Of a DNA stretch of 51,566 nucleotides, positions 8,870 through 17,068 are shown piece after piece. Numbering within the stretch: position 1 is the stretch's first letter; each line of letters opens with the position of its first letter. The stretch is from Bacteroidales bacterium (GTDB lineage Bacteria; Bacteroidota; Bacteroidia; Bacteroidales; WCHB1-69): NCBI GenBank assembly GCA_031286285.1, contig JAITUN010000245.1, positions 1 through 51,566 of the forward strand, given 5' to 3'. The translations under genes were made by a program, and so were the position numbers. The notes under the pieces are model-generated. The model saw only the letters and a program-made list of their open reading frames with translations, was not told where the DNA came from and made no database searches.

Positions 8870-9082
8870 ATTCCACATTTATCTGCAAAATTAACGATTA
8901 TCTTTAATAAAAACTCATTGTTCTTTCAGTGTTTTACAATAGAAAGGAGATTAATTTTATGCCAAAATTTGCCGCTTTTCACTTTCTTTTGCCATTTTTG
9001 TCAATTCTTGTATTTTTTTGCCGTTTTTTTTCGTATTTTATACTTTATTTTTCGTTCCAAATTGTCGCAAAATGTCATATTT

Positions 9083-10348
9083 TTATTTCTGAAAATATCT
9101 TTTAAAATCCTGTAAATGTTTAAGGTATGGTAGATACGCTTTGTTTGTATAGTGCGCACGTAAGCAAGTCAAACTATTGTCAACAAAAAGTCGTGCATCG
9201 TTTATTGTTGTCCATGCGTTTAATTTAATTGGAACGGTTGGGAGCGTTGCTGTGCTAAAAAATCTTTCAAGTTCTAAAACATCCTCTTCAAAATTTACTG
9301 TTTCTTTTTTGACGGGTAAAACTTCTTCAACAAGTTGTTTGGGTTGCCCTATTATTGGTTCTGTAATACTTTTATTTTCGGGTTGAGGTGTTTGTGTTGG
9401 TTGAGGGTCGGGCAATTTTATTTGACCTTTGCGTAGCATTGTTTCTAAATAATCTGCTAAGTCATAACCTTTTTTGCGTTCTTCTTCGGTTGCATTGTTC
9501 TCTATCAAAGAAGAAACATCTACTTTACAGATTTTTTTTAACTCTTTGGCTTTTTCACTCCATTTGTCAAATAAAGTTTTTCCTTCTTTGTCGGGAGTTT
9601 TTGCATCGGGATATAAAATTACGTTACGCCCTTGTAAACATCGGCACTTGTCAATATTAATTCCTCCACTTCCACCACTTGCAAGCCATATTGTATCGGG
9701 GAAACAAACACTCGCTAAAATGGCTGTTTTTTCGCTTTCCACAATTGCAATGGGTTTGGTAGTGTCTTTCAAAAGATGTTCGCCAAAAAAGCATTGAAAT
9801 AGATTAAAAGAAGGTATTTCTATAAGTTTGTGTATCCACTGTACCGGTGGCATTATATTTTGATTTCTGTGTCCATCGTCTTTGAAAACAATAACCTTTC
9901 CGGCTCTAATTTTATATTTCATATCTACTTGCCAAAATACTGTCGCACCACCAGAATATTTTGATGTTCCTACAAAATAGCGTTCTATTGCTTTGGAGGC
10001 GATCGCCTCCCCAACAATGTCCACCAACCACATAGCAAAATTGTTTTGTTCGTAATGTTTCATAGATTGTTTCAATAGTTTGGCATCGTGGAAAGTGGGA
10101 AGAAGCGGAGGGGTTGGGTTCGGGATAGGTGCCAAAGTCGCTTTTTTCTCAGGAGAAATATTGTTGTCCTTAAAATACTGTCTTGGGGTGTAATGATGGG
10201 CGCAATTATCGACACGGTCACATTTTCCAACGGCTGAATTTAACGGCTCACCTGTTTCGTTATCAATGTATAAAACAAACCTCTTTTTTCCACACGCGGG
10301 ACAAATATGCTTTCCTTTTTTTGCTAAACTATATTTGTGTTCTGTCAT
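9083..10348 (-). CDS. Primase-like/DUF6371-type zinc-finger and Toprim-like protein
   Basis: N-terminal HICPACGKKRFVLYID...GKCDRVDNCAHHYTPRQYF zinc finger; IAIVESEKTAILAS...WLASGGSGG...NVILYPDAKTPDKEGKTLFDKW Toprim-like core. Confidence 0.75.
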   Translation of the reverse strand: MTEHKYSLAKKGKHICPACGKKRFVLYIDNETGEPLNSAVGKCDRVDNCAHHYTPRQYFKDNNISPEKKATLAPIPNPTPPLLPTFHDAKLLKQSMKHYEQNNFAMWLVDIVGEAIASKAIERYFVGTSKYSGGATVFWQVDMKYKIRAGKVIVFKDDGHRNQNIMPPVQWIHKLIEIPSFNLFQCFFGEHLLKDTTKPIAIVESEKTAILASVCFPDTIWLASGGSGGINIDKCRCLQGRNVILYPDAKTPDKEGKTLFDKWSEKAKELKKICKVDVSSLIENNATEEERKKGYDLADYLETMLRKGQIKLPDPQPTQTPQPENKSITEPIIGQPKQLVEEVLPVKKETVNFEEDVLELERFFSTATLPTVPIKLNAWTTINDARLFVDNSLTCLRAHYTNKAYLPYLKHLQDFKRYFQK

Positions 10349-10389
10349 AAATAATTTGTTTTTAAAACTTTATATTTATTTCGCTTACT

Positions 10390-10442
10390 TGTCCCATATT
10401 GTCCCACTGTCCCATATTTATAAATGTGGGACACTTGGGACA
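10390..10442. repeat. Iteron/operator-like cluster of TGTCCCA (3 forward, 2 inverted)
   Basis: TGTCCCA at 10390, 10400, 10408; TGGGACA at 10427, 10436. Confidence 0.85.
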
Positions 10443-10449
10443 AACCCAT

Positions 10450-11490
10450 TTATTTTTTTAATATCCTTTCAACTGTACTTTTTGAGGTGTGCAATTCATC
10501 GGCAATTTCGCGGTAACTTTTTCCCTCTGTTTTTAATCTCTTTATGTTGGCTTCTAACTCTGCCTTGTCATTTTCGCTTTGTTGCTTTAAGTGGTTTAAT
10601 TCCGTGTCAAAACCAATGTGTTTAAGGTGTAAAAATGAATTTTCCTTAACTTTTTCATAAATTGGCACGTGTTCACTATCATAAACAACGTCGCCTGACC
10701 GTACTTTCAATTGTTTGATATATCTTAAATTTTTATCTTTTGCACTTTTACCTATTGAAAAAACAGCATCGGCAAAATTTGCTTTATGCTTGCTCCCTTG
10801 TAAATCATTCAAACTTATGGGACGGCTTTCATCGGTTTTGCGGTTGTGCTCCAAAAGCAATAATGTTAAATTATATTCAAACTTCAAATCCTGCAATTTA
10901 TCCATTAAAGGTTTGGCAGTTCTTGCATTATCCGTATCACTACTAACTAACTTTGTCATATTGTCAATAATAACAATTCTTGCACCAGTTGAAATTACCA
11001 ATTCTTTAAGACTATCAATGAAATATGTATCGTAATCCACTCCATTTGGTACGCGAAAAGGTCGGATAAAGTCGGGGCGGATAAGGTTTTCTTTAAAAAC
11101 ATATTCGCTTTGATATTCTTCTGAATATCTGCCCTGAAACTGTTTGTCTGACAACTCCAAATCAATATATAAGACTTTATCGGTTTTACTGATTTCATTT
11201 GCCATTTGCACGGCGAAAATTGATTTTCCTAAGCCGGTATCTGCAAATAATATCGTGATTTCTTCTTCTAATAAAAGGTCATCATATAGTTTTCGTGGTA
11301 TTGGTTGCGTTTTTGCATCATTTATACATTGGTTTGCTGTACGAACACGAAAAAGCCCAACCTGTGAGGGCGATTTGTTTAATAACTGTTTCTTTTCTGT
11401 ATCAATAGCATCGAACGTTATGGCTGTGCCCTCATCGGGTTTTTGATTATCAAAAATAGAAAAATCGGGTTTTACATTAGTCATAATCAT
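10450..11490 (-). CDS. RepA-like AAA ATPase (AAA_25/RecA-like) with C-terminal HTH
   Basis: ITILFADTGLGKSIFAVQMANEIS Walker A; VLYIDLEL, RIVIIDNMTKL Walker B-like; C-terminal KRLKTEGKSYREIADELHTSKSTVERILKK. Confidence 0.85.
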   Translation of the reverse strand: MIMTNVKPDFSIFDNQKPDEGTAITFDAIDTEKKQLLNKSPSQVGLFRVRTANQCINDAKTQPIPRKLYDDLLLEEEITILFADTGLGKSIFAVQMANEISKTDKVLYIDLELSDKQFQGRYSEEYQSEYVFKENLIRPDFIRPFRVPNGVDYDTYFIDSLKELVISTGARIVIIDNMTKLVSSDTDNARTAKPLMDKLQDLKFEYNLTLLLLEHNRKTDESRPISLNDLQGSKHKANFADAVFSIGKSAKDKNLRYIKQLKVRSGDVVYDSEHVPIYEKVKENSFLHLKHIGFDTELNHLKQQSENDKAELEANIKRLKTEGKSYREIADELHTSKSTVERILKK

Positions 11491-11795
11491 TTTTCCTTTC
11501 CTAAAATTTTGTTTATATCACTCATACGATAGCGGCGTTTACCACCAATCTCAATGGTTTTTAGATAGTTCGCCTTATTCCACCTCCACAAAGTTGCGGG
11601 GGAAACATTTAGAATTTTCGCCACCTGTGCAGGGCTTGGATAGGTTTCGGTGTTGGCATCGGTAATTTGTTGCTCTAACTCTTTGCGAGTTCTATTTATA
11701 CAAAATTCCGTTGCTTCAATAAGTTCTCCCAACTTTACACTGATAGTTACTTCGGGACAGGTTCGTGCAAGTTCTGCAATGTTATTATAATTCAT
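11487..11795 (-). CDS. Excisionase/HTH_17 (MerR-like) DNA-binding protein
   Basis: YPSPAQVAKILNVSPATLWRWNKANYLKTIEIGGKRRYRMSDINKIL; start chosen at internal Met (MNYNNIAELA); upstream ORF extension looks non-coding. Confidence 0.82.
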   Translation of the reverse strand: MNYNNIAELARTCPEVTISVKLGELIEATEFCINRTRKELEQQITDANTETYPSPAQVAKILNVSPATLWRWNKANYLKTIEIGGKRRYRMSDINKILGKEK

Positions 11796-11823
11796 AATTG
11801 AAAAATTTAAGTTCCGCCTTTCC

Positions 11824-11846
11824 CCGAAAGGTGGCCACACTTTCGG
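11824..11846. promoter_or_regulatory. Inverted repeat upstream of the HTH gene
   Basis: CCGAAAG-GTGGCCAC-A-CTTTCGG: 7-bp arms around an 8-bp palindrome, 29 nt before the chosen start. Confidence 0.5.
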
Positions 11847-11997
11847 TTGTTTTGACTGCTGCAATAATAATGCGTTTTTTGCGGGGGCAATGGGGGTACT
11901 GCGGGAAAAATAAAAAAAGAAAGACATTAATTTGATTAAAAATCAACGTCTTATAAAATATTGAAAGAGAATGTTTGGGTATGAGTGGGGGTAACTA

Positions 11998-12786
11998 TTA
12001 TTTATACATAGATTTTAGTTCATTGTGCTCGGAAAAGTCCGTTTTTGATTGGCATTCTTCAAGTGATTTTCCGAGTTTTTGCGCAGCTCTTTCGCCCCAT
12101 TCTTTACCTAAAAATAGTAAGCGAGATAAAACACAAATATTATATCGTACTCTTTGCGCTTTCCCCTCTTTGTGTATTTCGGAAAAATCGGCAGTTCGTA
12201 CCATTTCAATAAATCGGTGTTGTGAAATATCTTTGAAAATGTTTTTGTAATAACGTTCATCCAAACCGTTCCAAAAATTAAAATTTTCCAAAAGTTTGAT
12301 TTCTTGTGCTTTGGAAAATTCAAGTTTGGTAGTAGTAGGCGCATAAATATTATTGCTTTCAGATGTTTGTTTTCCTGTGGTTTGTTCAACTTTAATATTC
12401 AAAAGTTCTATAATTCTGAAACAACGATAAATTTCATTAAAGGAACAATAAACAATATCATCATCAATACATTTTAAATCTATTTGTTTTTCAGCAAAAT
12501 GGGCAGCAATAAATTCTGTAAAACTTTCCGTCTCAATGTTTGGATTTTCAAATTTACATTTTCTTATTGCTTCAATAAATTCTCTTATTATGCTGTTATT
12601 ACAGTTATAGTATTTTTCAATATCATTTTTACATTTTGTTCTAAGTGCTTCTGTACGACTTTCTTTATCTTTGTAAAAATCTCCCTCGTTAAATGTTATA
12701 TTGACTTCACTTATCACATCGTCTTGGTTGGCTATAATAATTGTTGCCAAATCATACCTGAATTTATTGTAATCACTTTTTTTCAT
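11998..12786 (-). CDS. Hypothetical protein (262 aa) translationally coupled to integrase
   Basis: ATG overlaps integrase stop by 1 nt (TAATG); C-terminal block FIEMVRTADFSEIHKEGKAQRVRYNICVLSRLL...EWGERAAQKLGKSLEEC. Confidence 0.75.
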   Translation of the reverse strand: MKKSDYNKFRYDLATIIIANQDDVISEVNITFNEGDFYKDKESRTEALRTKCKNDIEKYYNCNNSIIREFIEAIRKCKFENPNIETESFTEFIAAHFAEKQIDLKCIDDDIVYCSFNEIYRCFRIIELLNIKVEQTTGKQTSESNNIYAPTTTKLEFSKAQEIKLLENFNFWNGLDERYYKNIFKDISQHRFIEMVRTADFSEIHKEGKAQRVRYNICVLSRLLFLGKEWGERAAQKLGKSLEECQSKTDFSEHNELKSMYK

Positions 12787-14177
12787 TATTCTAACATTTT
12801 AACAAGTTCATTTTTCAAATCTTCGTCAATTTCACGATAACGCGCAAAGGCTCTACTTCCCTCTTTGTGCCCCGAAAGTGCGCCCACTAAGTTAGGGTCT
12901 TTCACTTGTTTGTAAAGATTGCCAACAAAGCAACGGCGGGCAAGGTGTGATGATGCTATTTCGTTCATGGGGCGGATTACACTTTCGCGTGTAAGAGGGT
13001 CAAGGGTAACAACTGGGCGGGTTATCCCTGCGACTGTAAATGCTGATTTGATTGCGTAGTTATATTTTTGTTCAGATATGTAGGGGAATAATGTTTTTCC
13101 CTCAAAATCGGCGTATTTCTCTAAAATTGCCTTTGATATAGTGTTCAGAGGCACGCGCACTGTTACAGGTCGCCCATCTTTCGTTTTTCGGGCAATATAT
13201 TCTATGGCACCATTAATAACATTCTGTTTTGTGAATTTATAAAGGTCAGCAATACGGCAACCTATCAAACATTGAAAAATGAATATATCCCTTTGTACTT
13301 CCAAAGTGGGACGGTGCGAAAGGTCGGTATTATAAAGGCGGTTTCTTTCTTCAATGGTAATATAATAGGGTGTGCCATAAACACATTCTTCTACTGAATA
13401 TTTTTTGAAAGGGTTGTTTTGGGTTTTCTCATTATCTACTGCCCATAAAAAGAAAGTTCTTAGCCTTTTCATTACGTCATTGATTGTATTTTGACCGCGT
13501 GGCTTCGGATTGTGAAACTGTGGACATTTCTCGTATATTTCGGGATATTCCACGCAAATTTCGTGTTCTCTCCGCAAAAACTTTGACAAATCTTGTAAGG
13601 TTTCAGAGGTAATATTATCCAACTGTAAAGTAAAATCCTGTTTTTCTTTTACAGATAGGCGAATATAAAGTTCATACCTCCGCATTGTCCTAACAACAAC
13701 ACGATAATTTTTTTTCCTAACTTCGGATTGATTGTATTTCTCTAAAAATTCATCACAAGCATCAAAGAATGATTGATTTTGTTCTGTTTCTTTTTTCGGG
13801 GCGTATTCGCCGCGTTGGTAAAATTTATCAATGCTATTCACTAACCAATCGGATACGATGTTTTTGTCCTTTGGGTCAAACAAATTGCCTATTGAATTGG
13901 TGAGGCTTTTTAATTTGTCGCTTTGTTCTGTAAGATACTGTTTTAATGCTTTTTTCTCATTATTCCAAACGCGAAAGTTAGGGATAACGATTTTGTCCTC
14001 TTTGGCTTCGAAATCCCAAATATTCCATTTCTTTCCATTCTCATCTACAAATACTGCGGGAATAAAAATTCCTGTTTTTGCGAATTGGTCTATTTTCCCG
14101 TGAGAAAATCTAATTAAGATTTCTTGTTTTTTCGTTGTATCTACTTTCGTAGATAGTCTCAAATAAATTGTTGCCAT
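12786..14177 (-). CDS. Tyrosine recombinase/integrase
   Basis: Catalytic signature: LIGCRIADLYKF (Arg), SSHLARRCF (HxxR), LSGHKEGSRAFARYREID (His, Tyr). Confidence 0.93.
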   Translation of the reverse strand: MATIYLRLSTKVDTTKKQEILIRFSHGKIDQFAKTGIFIPAVFVDENGKKWNIWDFEAKEDKIVIPNFRVWNNEKKALKQYLTEQSDKLKSLTNSIGNLFDPKDKNIVSDWLVNSIDKFYQRGEYAPKKETEQNQSFFDACDEFLEKYNQSEVRKKNYRVVVRTMRRYELYIRLSVKEKQDFTLQLDNITSETLQDLSKFLRREHEICVEYPEIYEKCPQFHNPKPRGQNTINDVMKRLRTFFLWAVDNEKTQNNPFKKYSVEECVYGTPYYITIEERNRLYNTDLSHRPTLEVQRDIFIFQCLIGCRIADLYKFTKQNVINGAIEYIARKTKDGRPVTVRVPLNTISKAILEKYADFEGKTLFPYISEQKYNYAIKSAFTVAGITRPVVTLDPLTRESVIRPMNEIASSHLARRCFVGNLYKQVKDPNLVGALSGHKEGSRAFARYREIDEDLKNELVKMLE

Positions 14178-14220
14178 AAGTATATTGTTTAATGCGTGGC
14201 GAAAATATACTTATTTTTCA

Positions 14221-14242
14221 TTTTTCCCGACTTTTTCCCGAC
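14221..14242. repeat. Tandem TTTTTCCCGAC x2 near integrase promoter/attR
   Basis: Two perfect 11-bp copies. Confidence 0.8.
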
Positions 14243-14382
14243 TTTTTTGAAAATAAATGATATTTTATGAAAGTGTATGATGAGATGTTTACGCTTATAA
14301 TTCGCTCTTTATCATATCATTTTGTATGATTTTTCGCAGTTTTTCAATAGATGCGAAAATGGCATTATTTCATAGATTAAAT

Positions 14383-14396
14383 CCGGCCCGTGGTAC
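14383..14396 (+). repeat. attR core (14-bp direct repeat)
   Basis: CCGGCCCGTGGTAC identical to 5684-5697. Confidence 0.85.
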
Positions 14397-14401
14397 AACT
14401 T

Positions 14402-14425
14402 AAAACTGCTCAAAAGGGCAGTTTT
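14402..14425 (+). terminator. Intrinsic terminator, probably the original tRNA-Leu terminator displaced by integration
   Basis: AAAACTGC-TCAAAAGG-GCAGTTTT followed by TTT. Confidence 0.75.
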
Positions 14426-14475
14426 TTTATGATTTAAGAAAAGTAGAAACCTGTCTGTTTTTTGCACAAAAAAAT

Positions 14476-14483
14476 TATTTTTG
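14476..14483 (+). promoter_or_regulatory. Bacteroidetes-type -7 element (TATTTTTG)
   Basis: TAnnTTTG upstream of ATG 14501. Confidence 0.5.
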
Positions 14484-14500
14484 CACCCTAAAAAATTCAC

Positions 14501-16966
14501 ATGAAAGATTTATTAAAAAGAGGGCTCCCATTTTTTGTAGCCATCATTGTTTTTATTCTGTTTACACTTATCTATTGTTCTCCGGTATTTGAAGGAAAAA
14601 TTGTTCAAGGTGGAGATATTTTAAGTTGGAAAGGAATGTATCAGGAAGCAAAATTGTATAATGAAAAAACAGGGAACAATACTTTTTGGACCGGTTCCAT
14701 GTTTTCAGGAATGCCTAATTATCAAATTGGCGGCGGGAAAATTTTTTCTGATTCTCTCTTGGCTCCTATAAATAGAATTTCTTCTCTTGGATTTAAACAT
14801 GTTTTGAGATTGTTGATTTGGTATTTGATTGGTTTTTTTATTTTATTAAGGTCTTTCAAGATAAATAAATGGCTATGTATCATAGGGGCTATGGCTATAA
14901 CACTATCTTCCTATTTCTTTATCATTATTCAAGCTGGACATGTTACTAAAGCACAAACCATTGCCCTAATGGCGCCTGTTATTGCGGGCTTTTTTCTCAT
15001 TTACAACAAAAAATATATTTGGGGACTCCTTTTTACAATTACGTATTGCGCCTTAGGAGTACTTCCGCACCCACAAATGTCTTACTATTTCTTTCTCTTA
15101 ATAGGTTGTCTATTTTTTGCTGAGCTATTTATACATATTAAAGAAAAAAGAATAAAAGAGTTTTTAATTGCTACACTTCTTTTTGGAGCAGCTGTTGGAG
15201 TTGGTTTGGGAACCTGTTATACTAGAGTTTCTTTGAATCAGGAGTATGTTAATGAAACGATGCGTGGCGGGCATTCCGAATTGGTAAAAGAGGGAGACGA
15301 TCAAAATAAAACAGACGGATTAGACTTAGATTATGCAACTAATTGGAGTTATGGAATTGATGAAACCATGACTCTTCTTATCCCAAATTTTATGGGAGCA
15401 TCTTCTTATTATAATGTAGGTACAAACTCGAAAGTGTATGAAGAGTTGATAAAAAACTACGTTCCTAAGAAAAATTCAGCAGGCTTTTGTAATAATGTAC
15501 CAACTTATTGGGGAAAACAACCCTTTACGGCTGGCCCAGTTTATATAGGAGCTATTATCTGCTTCCTGTTTGTATTAGGATTATGTATTGTGAAAGGTCC
15601 TTATAAATGGGCGCTTTTGGTAGCCACTCTCTTTTCAATTTTGCTTTCTTGGGGAAAAAACTTCATGCCTCTCACGGAATTCTTTTTTAACTATTTTCCG
15701 CTTTATAATAAGTTCAGAACTGTCTCTTCTATTTTGGTTGTAGCTGAAATTACCATGCCGTTATTGGGATTTCTTGCAATTAAAACAATTATGGACAAAC
15801 AGATTACAAATAAACGGATTATTATAAGTATTTATATTTCAGCAGGAATAACTGCTGGATTATGCCTGTTTTATGCTCTGTTTGGAAGTATAATTTATGA
15901 CTTTAAATCTCCGTTTGACGAAATTAATTTTTCTCAAATGCAGATTCCAGAATGGTTAGGAGATGCTATTATTGCTGAAAGAGAATCTATGTTCATTAAT
16001 GATGCCCTTCGTTCTTGCGCATTTATTCTTTTGGGAGCAGGAACGCTGTGGTTATTTGTGGTTCACCCTCTCAAAGAGAAAATAAAAATACCTCTCTTTT
16101 TAGCTGCCTTAGGTGTACTGATTTTGGCAGATATGTGGACCGTAAGTCAACGTTTCTTTAATGATAACCATTTCGTTGATTCAAAAAAAGAAACTAATTA
16201 TTTTAAAAAACAACCCTACGAAGAATATATATTAAGAGATTCCTCCCATTTTAGAGTATTGAATAGGACTACAGATACTTTTAATGAATCAAGAACATCC
16301 TATTATTTGAAATCTATTGGTGGATATCATGCTGCAAAATTGCGCAGGTATCAAGATTTAATTTCTGAACATATTTCTAAAAGAAATATGAAAGTTCTTA
16401 ACATGCTAAATGCTAAATATTTCATAGTACCTGGGTACAATAATGAACCGATTGTGCAGCAAAACCCCGAAGCTATGGGAAATGCTTGGTATATTGACTC
16501 TATACTCGTTGTGAATACAACAAACGAAGAATGTGATGCCCTCAATGAAATTGACCCTAAAACAACCGCCGTTTTAGATGCTAAATTTGCCGATTTTGTG
16601 AAAGATTTTGTTCCCGTAAAAGATTCTGCTGCTCACGTGAAGTTTCTTTCTTATGCGCCGAATGCTCTTGAATACCAAACTTATTCTAACTATGACGGAA
16701 TTGTTGTATTCTCCGAAATTTATTATCCTTATGGATGGAAAGCGTATATTGATGCTAATCCGATTGAGCATTTCCGTGTAAACTACATATTAAGAGCACT
16801 TAACGTCCCAGCCGGTGAGCATCATATCCGTTTTGAGTTTAAACCTGATGCCATTAAAAAGTATGAACCTATTTCTATTTTGTGTATTTTTATCTTGTAT
16901 GGAATCATCATTGGTGGAATTGTGTATTATTTTGTGAGAAAAAAGAAAAAAGTGGAAATAAAGTAA
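14501..16966 (+). CDS. YfhO-family membrane protein
   Basis: Many TM segments; GGDILSWKGMYQEAK, FWTGSMFSGMPNYQI; C-terminal FSEIYYPYGWKAYIDANP...RALNVPAGEHHIRFEFKP. Confidence 0.85.
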   Translation: MKDLLKRGLPFFVAIIVFILFTLIYCSPVFEGKIVQGGDILSWKGMYQEAKLYNEKTGNNTFWTGSMFSGMPNYQIGGGKIFSDSLLAPINRISSLGFKHVLRLLIWYLIGFFILLRSFKINKWLCIIGAMAITLSSYFFIIIQAGHVTKAQTIALMAPVIAGFFLIYNKKYIWGLLFTITYCALGVLPHPQMSYYFFLLIGCLFFAELFIHIKEKRIKEFLIATLLFGAAVGVGLGTCYTRVSLNQEYVNETMRGGHSELVKEGDDQNKTDGLDLDYATNWSYGIDETMTLLIPNFMGASSYYNVGTNSKVYEELIKNYVPKKNSAGFCNNVPTYWGKQPFTAGPVYIGAIICFLFVLGLCIVKGPYKWALLVATLFSILLSWGKNFMPLTEFFFNYFPLYNKFRTVSSILVVAEITMPLLGFLAIKTIMDKQITNKRIIISIYISAGITAGLCLFYALFGSIIYDFKSPFDEINFSQMQIPEWLGDAIIAERESMFINDALRSCAFILLGAGTLWLFVVHPLKEKIKIPLFLAALGVLILADMWTVSQRFFNDNHFVDSKKETNYFKKQPYEEYILRDSSHFRVLNRTTDTFNESRTSYYLKSIGGYHAAKLRRYQDLISEHISKRNMKVLNMLNAKYFIVPGYNNEPIVQQNPEAMGNAWYIDSILVVNTTNEECDALNEIDPKTTAVLDAKFADFVKDFVPVKDSAAHVKFLSYAPNALEYQTYSNYDGIVVFSEIYYPYGWKAYIDANPIEHFRVNYILRALNVPAGEHHIRFEFKPDAIKKYEPISILCIFILYGIIIGGIVYYFVRKKKKVEIK

Positions 16967-17068
16967 TTGCTGTCAATTGAATTGAACTCTTAATTGACAA
17001 ATAAGTATTCCGGATTTTTCGAAATGAAAGTACCGTGAATCTGAAAATAATATATCAATAACCCCTAA

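Larger units (their letters stand above)
5684..14396. mobile_element. tRNA-Leu-integrated element (integrative/satellite-like), ~8.7 kb
   Basis: 14-bp direct repeat CCGGCCCGTGGTAC at 5684-5697 and 14383-14396; tyrosine integrase at one end; replication-type genes and cargo between; tRNA terminator-like hairpin lies just outside the right repeat. Confidence 0.9.

Noticed and set aside
8846-9115. 89-aa plus-strand ORF (Phe-rich)
   Set aside because: Low-complexity translation of T-rich non-coding DNA; no start context or domain; overlaps the end of the primase-like gene.
9388-10625. Several plus-strand ORFs antisense to the primase-like and ATPase genes
   Set aside because: They overlap convincing minus-strand coding sequences and have no recognisable domains.
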